This document shows positions 55,619 through 62,411 of a stretch of DNA of 62,411 bases, in pieces. The notes under the pieces were generated by a model. The model did no database searches, was not told where the DNA came from, and saw only the letters and a list, made by a program, of their open reading frames with translations. Both the position numbers and the translations under genes were made by a program. The stretch covers positions 1 through 62,411 of the forward strand of contig NZ_CALNWY010000025.1 in NCBI RefSeq assembly GCF_940807255.1, read 5' to 3'. Within the stretch, counting starts at the first letter, position 1; each line of letters starts with the position of its first letter. The stretch is from Mixta sp. Marseille-Q2659. GTDB lineage: Bacteria; Pseudomonadota; Gammaproteobacteria; Enterobacterales; Enterobacteriaceae.

Positions 55619-56371
55619 ATGATCCCGGAAAAACGAAGCATTCGTCGTATTCAGTCTGGTGGATGCGCGATTCACTGCCAGGACTGTAGCATCAGTCAAC
55701 TTTGTATCCCGTTCACGCTAAATGAACATGAGCTGGACCAGCTGGACAACATTATCGAGCGTAAAAAGCCGATTCAGAAAAGCCAGGCTCTGTTTAAAGC
55801 GGGTGATGAGTTGCGTTCGCTCTACGCTATTCGCTCCGGTACCATCAAGAGCTATACCATCACCGAACAGGGCGATGAGCAGATCACCGGTTTTCATCTG
55901 GCGGGTGACCTGGTCGGCTTTGATGCGATCGGCTCCGGCCATCATCCCAGCTTTGCTCAGGCGCTGGAAACCTCGATGGTCTGTGAAATTCCTTTCGAAA
56001 CCCTGGACGATCTTTCCGGTAAAATGCCCGCCCTGCGCCAGCAGATGATGCGCCTGATGAGCGGCGAGATCAAAGGCGATCAGGATATGATTCTGCTGTT
56101 GTCGAAGAAAAATGCAGAAGAACGCCTGGCGGCGTTTATCTGGAATCTGGCGCGCCGTTTCGGCCAGCGCGGCTTCTCCCAGCGTGAGTTCCGCCTGACG
56201 ATGACGCGTGGTGATATTGGTAACTATCTGGGCCTGACGGTAGAAACCATCAGCCGTCTGCTGGGCCGCTTCCAGAAGAGCGGAATGCTGGCGGTAAAAG
56301 GCAAATACATTACGATTGAAAACCATTCGATGCTGGCCGAGCTGGCAGGTCAAAGCCGCGGCGCCGCATGA
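55619..56371 (+). CDS. fnr: Oxygen-sensing regulator FNR
   Basis: 250 residues, the E. coli length, from the ATG at 55619 (GAGG upstream). The [4Fe-4S] ligands Cys20, Cys23 and Cys29 are in [15 protein letters not shown], with the fourth Cys in [10 protein letters not shown]. Cyclic-nucleotide-binding fold, dimer helix [20 protein letters not shown], and [28 protein letters not shown] with the Glu-Ser/Arg recognition residues. Global switch to anaerobic metabolism. Probably inhibits its own promoter. Confidence 0.98.
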   Translation: MIPEKRSIRRIQSGGCAIHCQDCSISQLCIPFTLNEHELDQLDNIIERKKPIQKSQALFKAGDELRSLYAIRSGTIKSYTITEQGDEQITGFHLAGDLVGFDAIGSGHHPSFAQALETSMVCEIPFETLDDLSGKMPALRQQMMRLMSGEIKGDQDMILLLSKKNAEERLAAFIWNLARRFGQRGFSQREFRLTMTRGDIGNYLGLTVETISRLLGRFQKSGMLAVKGKYITIENHSMLAELAGQSRGAA

Positions 56372-56378
56372 TAAGCAC

Positions 56379-56412
56379 GCCGGATCACTATTTGTTATTT
56401 TATTGATCCGGC
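56379..56412 (+). terminator. Inverted repeat after fnr
   Basis: GCCGGATCA - N16 - TGATCCGGC, starting 7 bases after the fnr stop. The T tract (CCCCTTTTT) is about 15 bases further, so termination may be partial. Confidence 0.45.
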
Positions 56413-56489
56413 TAGAACTTCTCCCCTTTTTCCCGACCTGTTAATGGGCTATCTTTAGCTGACACGCTCTGGTGTTAGGAGATGCCGTT

Positions 56490-57440
56490 ATGGTTAAGTA
56501 TCAAAACATTCTGGTCGCGATAGATCCTGAACAAGACGATCAGCCAGCGCTGCGTCGGGCCGTCTATCTCAACCAGCGTATCGGCGGGAAAATTAAGGCA
56601 TTTTTGCCTATCTATGATTTTTCTTACGAAATGACTACCCTTCTTTCACCCGATGAACGCACGACCATGCGCAAAGGGGTGATCAGCCAACGGACAGAAT
56701 GGATTCGCGAACAGGCGCATGCTTATCTGGAAGCGGGCGTGGATATTGAAATCAAAGTGGTCTGGCATAATCGACCCTTTGAAGCGATTATTCAGGAAGT
56801 TCTGGCAGGCCAACACGATCTGGTGTTGAAAATGGCGCACCAGCACGATCGGCTGGAAGCGGTGATTTTCACTCCAACCGACTGGCATCTGCTGCGCAAG
56901 TGCCCCTGCCCGGTCTGGATGGTGAAAGATCAGCCCTGGCCGGAACAAGGTAAAGCGGTAGTTGCCGTGAACCTGGCCAGCGAGGAGCCGCATCATGACG
57001 GGCTGAATCAGAAGCTAATCCGCGAAACTACCGAACTGGCCGCCATGGTGAATCATACCGAAGTGCATCTGGTCGGCGCTTATCCGGTGACGCCCATCAA
57101 TATCGCCATTGAACTGCCTGACTTCGATCCCAGCGTGTATAACGATGCGATTCGCGGCCAGCATTTGGTCGCCATGAAGGCGCTGCGGCAAAAATTTTCT
57201 ATTGATGAGAAATTCACCCACGTCGCCAAGGGCCTGCCGGAAGAGGTTATCCCGGATTTAGCCGAGCATTTAAATGCGGGCGTGGTGGTATTAGGCACCA
57301 TAGGGCGTACCGGTCTGTCGGCGGCTTTCCTGGGCAATACCGCTGAGCAGGTTATCGATCATCTGCGCTGCGATCTACTGGTGATCAAGCCCGATAACTT
57401 CACGTCGGCGATTGAGCTGGATGACGATGAGGATGATTAA
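56490..57440 (+). CDS. uspE: Universal stress protein E
   Basis: 316 residues, as in E. coli, from the ATG at 56490 (AGGAG upstream). Tandem Usp domains: first with [20 protein letters not shown], second from about residue 158 with [11 protein letters not shown] and the ending [24 protein letters not shown], the nucleotide-type Gly-Ser/Thr motif being best preserved in the second. In E. coli linked to motility, oxidative and DNA-damage tolerance. Follows fnr, as in E. coli. Confidence 0.96.
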   Translation: MVKYQNILVAIDPEQDDQPALRRAVYLNQRIGGKIKAFLPIYDFSYEMTTLLSPDERTTMRKGVISQRTEWIREQAHAYLEAGVDIEIKVVWHNRPFEAIIQEVLAGQHDLVLKMAHQHDRLEAVIFTPTDWHLLRKCPCPVWMVKDQPWPEQGKAVVAVNLASEEPHHDGLNQKLIRETTELAAMVNHTEVHLVGAYPVTPINIAIELPDFDPSVYNDAIRGQHLVAMKALRQKFSIDEKFTHVAKGLPEEVIPDLAEHLNAGVVVLGTIGRTGLSAAFLGNTAEQVIDHLRCDLLVIKPDNFTSAIELDDDEDD

Positions 57441-57471
57441 CGACGAAGGCTGATCTGAAGAGCGAGCGTAA

Positions 57472-57504
57472 AAAAGGCTGCCGACGATATGTCGGCAGCC
57501 TTTT
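57472..57504. terminator. Bidirectional terminator between uspE and pntB
   Basis: AAAAGGCTGCCGAC - GATAT - GTCGGCAGCCTTTT, perfect 14-bp arms, followed by ATTTTTT. Confidence 0.9.
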
Positions 57505-57518
57505 ATTTTTTAACGCGC

Positions 57519-58911
<1,393 letters not shown>

Positions 58912-58921
58912 TTATTGCCCC

Positions 58922-60451
58922 TTAGTTCTTACGAAACATTTTCAGCATGCGCTGAGTTACGGTGAAGCCGCCAAAAATATTGATGCTGGCGATCAGCACG
59001 GCAATAAAGGCGAAGAAAGTGACCCAGCCGCCGTGGCCGATTTGCAACAGCGCGCCGACCACGATAATGCCGGATATAGCATTCGTGACCGACATCAGCG
59101 GCGTATGCAGCGCATGGCTGACATTCCACACCACGTAGTAACCCACCACGCAGGAGAGCGCGAAAACGGTAAAGTGCGAAAGGAACGCGGCCGGGGCGAC
59201 ATTCGCCAGGCAGGCGAACAGCACAATCGCCAGCGCCAGCAGCAGATATTTACGCCAGGGGGAAGCAGGTTTGGCTGGCTCAACCGGCGCCGCCGCTTTG
59301 GGCTGGGCCGCTTTCGGCGCGGCGGAAACCTGGATCGGCGGCGCGGGCCAGGTGACTTCACCGTTCAGCACGGTAGTCACACCGCGGATCACCACATCAT
59401 CGAAGTTGATGTCGATTTCGCCGTTCTTCTCTTTGCAGAGCAGCTTCAGGAGATTGACCAGGTTGGTGCTGTAGAGCTGGGAAGATTGCGTCGGTAAGCG
59501 GCTGGGCAGATCGGTATAGCCAATGATTTTTACGCCGTTCTCGGTAGTGGTAACCGTATCTGCGACGGTCAGCTCGCAGTTGCCACCGGTTTGCGCTGCC
59601 AGATCCACAATCACGCTGCCGGGCTTCATGGTGGCGACCATTTCGCGGGTAATCAGACGCGGCGCGGGTTTTCCTGGGATCAGCGCGGTGGTAATAATGA
59701 TATCCACCTCCTGCGCCTGAGCAGCAAAGAGTTCCATTTCCGCTTTGATAAAGGCTTCCGACATCACTTTGGCATAGCCGTCGCCGCTGCCAGCTTCCTC
59801 TTTGAAATCCAGCTCAAGGAATTCGGCGCCCATGCTTTTCACCTGCTCTTTCACTTCCGGGCGGGTATCAAACGCGCGCACGATGGCGCCTAAGCTACCG
59901 GCGGCGCCAATCGCCGCCAGGCCAGCCACGCCAGCGCCAATCACCATGACTTTTGCCGGTGGCACTTTCCCTGCCGCGGTAATCTGGCCGGTAAAGAAAC
60001 GGCCAAATTCATGCGCAGCCTCTACGACCGCGCGATAGCCAGCGATATTGGCCATGGAGCTGAGGGCATCAAGAGACTGGGCGCGGGAAATGCGTGGCAC
60101 CGCATCCATTGCCATGACGTTAATCTTACGCGCGGCCAGCTTTTCCATCAGCGCTGGATTTTGCGCAGGCCAGATAAAGCTTATCAGCGTGCTGCCTTCA
60201 CGCAGCAGCGCAATCTCTTCCTCATCAGGCGCATTGACTTTCAGCACAATATCGGCCTGCAAAGCCTGCTGACGATCGACCAGGGTCGCGCCCGCCTGCT
60301 GATAAGCGCTATCTTCAAAACTGGCCGCTTTACCTGCCTGTTCTTCAATGGCTACGCTGAAACCCAGTTTCAGCAGCTGTTCCACCGTTTTTGGCGTTGC
60401 AGCCACCCGGGCTTCATTTAGCAACCGCTCTTTGGGTACCCCAATTAACAT
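58922..60451 (-). CDS. pntA: Transhydrogenase alpha subunit
   Basis: 509 residues from the ATG at 60451 (GGGAAAAC upstream; matches the E. coli start region IGxPxERLxNExRVAATP). Domain I binds NAD(H): [51 protein letters not shown]. An Ala/Pro-rich linker (about 378-400) replaces the E. coli sequence, then four membrane helices ([20 protein letters not shown]). It is first in the pntAB operon, 10 bases from pntB. Uses the proton gradient to drive NADH + NADP+ to NADPH. Confidence 0.97.
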   Translation of the reverse strand: MLIGVPKERLLNEARVAATPKTVEQLLKLGFSVAIEEQAGKAASFEDSAYQQAGATLVDRQQALQADIVLKVNAPDEEEIALLREGSTLISFIWPAQNPALMEKLAARKINVMAMDAVPRISRAQSLDALSSMANIAGYRAVVEAAHEFGRFFTGQITAAGKVPPAKVMVIGAGVAGLAAIGAAGSLGAIVRAFDTRPEVKEQVKSMGAEFLELDFKEEAGSGDGYAKVMSEAFIKAEMELFAAQAQEVDIIITTALIPGKPAPRLITREMVATMKPGSVIVDLAAQTGGNCELTVADTVTTTENGVKIIGYTDLPSRLPTQSSQLYSTNLVNLLKLLCKEKNGEIDINFDDVVIRGVTTVLNGEVTWPAPPIQVSAAPKAAQPKAAAPVEPAKPASPWRKYLLLALAIVLFACLANVAPAAFLSHFTVFALSCVVGYYVVWNVSHALHTPLMSVTNAISGIIVVGALLQIGHGGWVTFFAFIAVLIASINIFGGFTVTQRMLKMFRKN

Positions 60452-60962
60452 AGTTTTCCCTTTCATCGGTTAGTGATGATATGAGCGACGGCGATTTTTC
60501 CGCGCTCGCTCCAGACTTTGTATCAAAGTGTTTATAACCTACTGAATATATGTCTCGTAATCTACCCGCTACCGGCTGCGTGGAAAGTTTTTACGCAAAT
60601 ATGCCCTTCTCAGGGAATCACACATTATTTTCGCCGGATAAATAGCGTTATCCCAACAACAATCTGCTATATCGATAGCAACAAAACAGGATATAAAACG
60701 CAACATTATCCTTAATTAACAATAGATTAACTAAAATAGTCATATCATTAATCGGTTAAAGTAATAATCGATTGCTGAGTTATACTAAAAACGCCTCTCT
60801 TTAATACGCCCTTTTTATGATTAAACCGGCGAACCCGAATGCGTTAAATTGGCTGAGACAGCGGCCATTATTACATGCAATAATCGGCAGCTAATCTGTT
60901 ACACATCAAGAGTCCAGCACGTTTTCGTACTCAATTTTTGCGTAAGGCGAAGGATTATTTTT
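60452..60962 (+). other. Divergent pntA-ydgH intergenic region
   Basis: 511 bases, AT-rich in 60650-60800. TATACT at about 60781-60786 is a plausible -10 for ydgH. Small open frames here have no SD or recognisable product. I see no riboswitch. Confidence 0.4.
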
Positions 60963-61916
60963 ATGAAGCTGAAGAACACTCTTCTGGTGACCGCCCTGTT
61001 GTCATCGATGACGCTGACCGCTCAGGCGGCGCAGGAGCTGTCACCAGAAAAAGCGGCCGCGTTAAAACCTTTCGAACGTATTAATATTAGCGGTCGTTTC
61101 AATTCCATTGGCGATGCCAGCGCGGCAGTCTCCAAACGTGCGGATAGCATGGGCGCGGCCTCTTACTATATTCAGGGTATTAATGACGCAACCGGCAACA
61201 GCGGCAACTGGCGCGTTACTGCCGATTTGTATCATGCCGATGCGCCGGCTTCTGAGAAGACCACCACGTATCGCACCTTTAGCGGCGTAAAAGAGCTGCC
61301 GAAAGCGGAAGCGTACCGGCTGGAGCCGTTCGATACGGTTTCCGTCAGCGGCTTCTTCCACAGCCAGCCGGATGTGAATGAAGCAATTGGTAAAGCGGCG
61401 AAAGAGAAAGGCGCAGCCTCGTTCTTTATTGTGCGCCAGATCGACGCCAACAGCGGCGGCAACCAATATATCACCGCCTACGTTTATAAAGCCGATGCGC
61501 CGAAACGCCAGGTGCAGAGCCCGAACGCAATTCCGCGTAACTCCGAAGCGGGTAAAGCGGCACTGGCCGCCGGCGGCGTTGCTGCGAAACAGGTTGAAAT
61601 TCCTGGCGTTGCGTCTTCAGAAACGCCGAGCAATAAAGTTGGCCGTTTCTTCGAAACCCAGAGTTCTTCTGGCGAGCGTTATACCGTGCGCCTGTCTGAC
61701 GGCAAAGAGATCCAGGAAGTGAACGCCATCACTGCCGCGCAGATGCAGCCGTTTGATACCGTCACCTTTACCGGCCACTTTGGCACGCCGACGGAAATCT
61801 CTGAGGCCGTGGCCAAACGCGCCGCCGCCAAAGGCGCTAAGTTCTATCACGTCACGCGCCAGTGGCAAAACCAGAGCGGCGGCAACCTCACCGTGACCGC
61901 TGACCTGTTTAAATAA
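60963..61916 (+). CDS. ydgH: Periplasmic YdgH, three DUF1471 (YhcN) domains
   Basis: 317 residues from the ATG at 60963, with signal peptide MKLKNTLLVTALLSSMTLTAQA. Three repeats of a small alpha-beta domain: FERINISGRFNSIGDASAAV, FDTVSVSGFFHSQPDVNEAI, and FDTVTFTGHFGTPTEISEAV. Each ends in an NxSGGN-W/Y-type strand (NSGNWRVTADLY, SGGNQYITAYVY, SGGNLTVTADLF). DUF1471 proteins are envelope stress proteins; the molecular role of YdgH is not established. Same neighbour order as E. coli (pntA, ydgH, ydgI). Confidence 0.94.
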   Translation: MKLKNTLLVTALLSSMTLTAQAAQELSPEKAAALKPFERINISGRFNSIGDASAAVSKRADSMGAASYYIQGINDATGNSGNWRVTADLYHADAPASEKTTTYRTFSGVKELPKAEAYRLEPFDTVSVSGFFHSQPDVNEAIGKAAKEKGAASFFIVRQIDANSGGNQYITAYVYKADAPKRQVQSPNAIPRNSEAGKAALAAGGVAAKQVEIPGVASSETPSNKVGRFFETQSSSGERYTVRLSDGKEIQEVNAITAAQMQPFDTVTFTGHFGTPTEISEAVAKRAAAKGAKFYHVTRQWQNQSGGNLTVTADLFK

Positions 61917-61926
61917 TCCTCACCCC

Positions 61927-61948
61927 GGAGCGGCTTTTCCGCCGCTCC
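61927..61948 (+). terminator. Hairpin after ydgH
   Basis: GGAGCGG - N8 - CCGCTCC, with no following T tract, so the call as terminator is weak. Confidence 0.4.
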
Positions 61949-62127
61949 GCCATATTCTGAATAATCTGTAGCGCTTTTTGCATAGACACGCATTGCGCGA
62001 CGCCCCCGCACTCCGTAAAATCCCGGCCTTATTTCAGCGCAAACGCGGGGTTCTCTCGCCTCCTGCCTGATGAAAAGTCAACCGCAACGCGGTTCCCTGG
62101 TTATTTATTCTGTTTCAGGACGGTTTC

Positions 62128-62411
62128 TTGGACAAAAAATTAGGCCTTAGCGCGCTAACCGCGCTGGTACTCAGCTCCATGCTGGGCGCCGGGGTTTTCA
62201 GCCTGCCGCAAAATATGGCGGCCGTCGCCAGCCCCGCCGCGCTCTTGATCGGCTGGGCCATTACCGGCGCGGGTATTCTTTTTCTTTCGTTAGCGCTGCT
62301 GCTGTTGACGCGGCTGAAGCCCGATCTGGACGGCGGTATTTTTACCTATGCCCGCGACGGCTTCGGGGAACTGGTCGGCTTTAGTTCTGCCTGGGGCTAC
62401 TGGCTGTGCGC
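62128..62411 (+). CDS. arcD: Arginine/ornithine-type antiporter YdgI (ArcD), cut by the window end
   Basis: TTG start at 62128 with AGGA 9 bases upstream. The 94 visible residues begin MDKKLGLSALTALVLSSMLG and AGVFSLPQNMAAVASPAALL, containing the APC-family helix-1 GAG-F motif, then ITGAGILFLSLALLLLTRL and DGGIFTYARDGFGELVGFSS. Nearly identical in this part to E. coli YdgI. Likely inner-membrane basic amino acid:ornithine exchanger. The remaining two-thirds lies outside the window. Confidence 0.92.
   Translation, partial: MDKKLGLSALTALVLSSMLGAGVFSLPQNMAAVASPAALLIGWAITGAGILFLSLALLLLTRLKPDLDGGIFTYARDGFGELVGFSSAWGYWLC

Noticed and set aside
60518-60715. 65-codon frame between pntA and ydgH
   Set aside because: No SD, AT-rich promoter DNA, no likeness to known proteins.

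Overview
The window looks like an enterobacterial chromosome, most likely Erwiniaceae (Pantoea, Mixta or Erwinia type). The evidence is the block smrA - fnr - uspE - pntB - pntA - ydgH - ydgI/arcD at the right end, a complete L-rhamnose locus, srfABC, and close homologues of E. coli pqqU (yncD), sutR/ydcO, sotB, ydcJ, yciG, aldA and pepT. Assignment is by recognised protein sequence; no database search was run. No rRNA, tRNA, CRISPR array, insertion sequence or prophage was seen.

Layout. 1-6.6 kb: the 3' part of a DUF3131 gene, a hybrid histidine kinase with HPt domain, a secreted glycoside hydrolase family 2 enzyme and a small exported protein. 6.6-12 kb: a beta-hydroxyacid dehydrogenase, the TonB-dependent receptor PqqU, and the divergent sutR/ydcO pair with tandem operators. 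12-13.2 kb: yciG-like gene behind a perfect palindrome. 13.2-20 kb: srfA-srfB-srfC, joined by 1- and 4-base overlaps (membrane protein, actin/Hsp70-like ATPase, large GTPase-like protein), the least understood system here. 20.2-21 kb: a membrane-anchored barnase-like RNase with its barstar inhibitor. 21-27.4 kb: GH28 enzyme, MarA-type and Rrf2 regulators, an MFS gene interrupted by an amber codon, an AT-rich stretch with a small Cys-rich protein, and sotB. 27.5-36.6 kb: rhaM-rhaD-rhaA-rhaB, divergent rhaS-rhaR, rhaT and aldA. Together these import L-rhamnose, convert it to DHAP and lactaldehyde, and oxidise the lactaldehyde. 36.7-40.8 kb: beta-glucoside PTS operon (EIIB, EIIC, 6-phospho-beta-glucosidase, LacI repressor), without EIIA. 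40.9-54.6 kb: DppA-like binding protein beside pepT; amino-acid binding protein, methionine-type aminotransferase and divergent LysR; chemoreceptor; carboxylesterase; YdcJ/HglS; PcaK-like transporter with divergent PcaQ-like regulator. 54.7-62.4 kb: the conserved smrA-fnr-uspE-pntBA-ydgH-arcD block.

A recurring feature is broken reading frames. Six otherwise well-conserved genes each carry one small indel (histidine kinase, GH2, srfA, rhaB, dppA-like, pntB), and one MFS gene has an in-frame TAG. Such damage in unrelated genes, including pntB and rhaB, with a lost G at or next to GATC in two and possibly three cases, points to uncorrected long-read errors rather than six independent gene losses. 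This should be settled before any of these genes is called a pseudogene. Frameshifted genes are listed as type 'pseudogene' with the joined coordinates and the inferred intact product.
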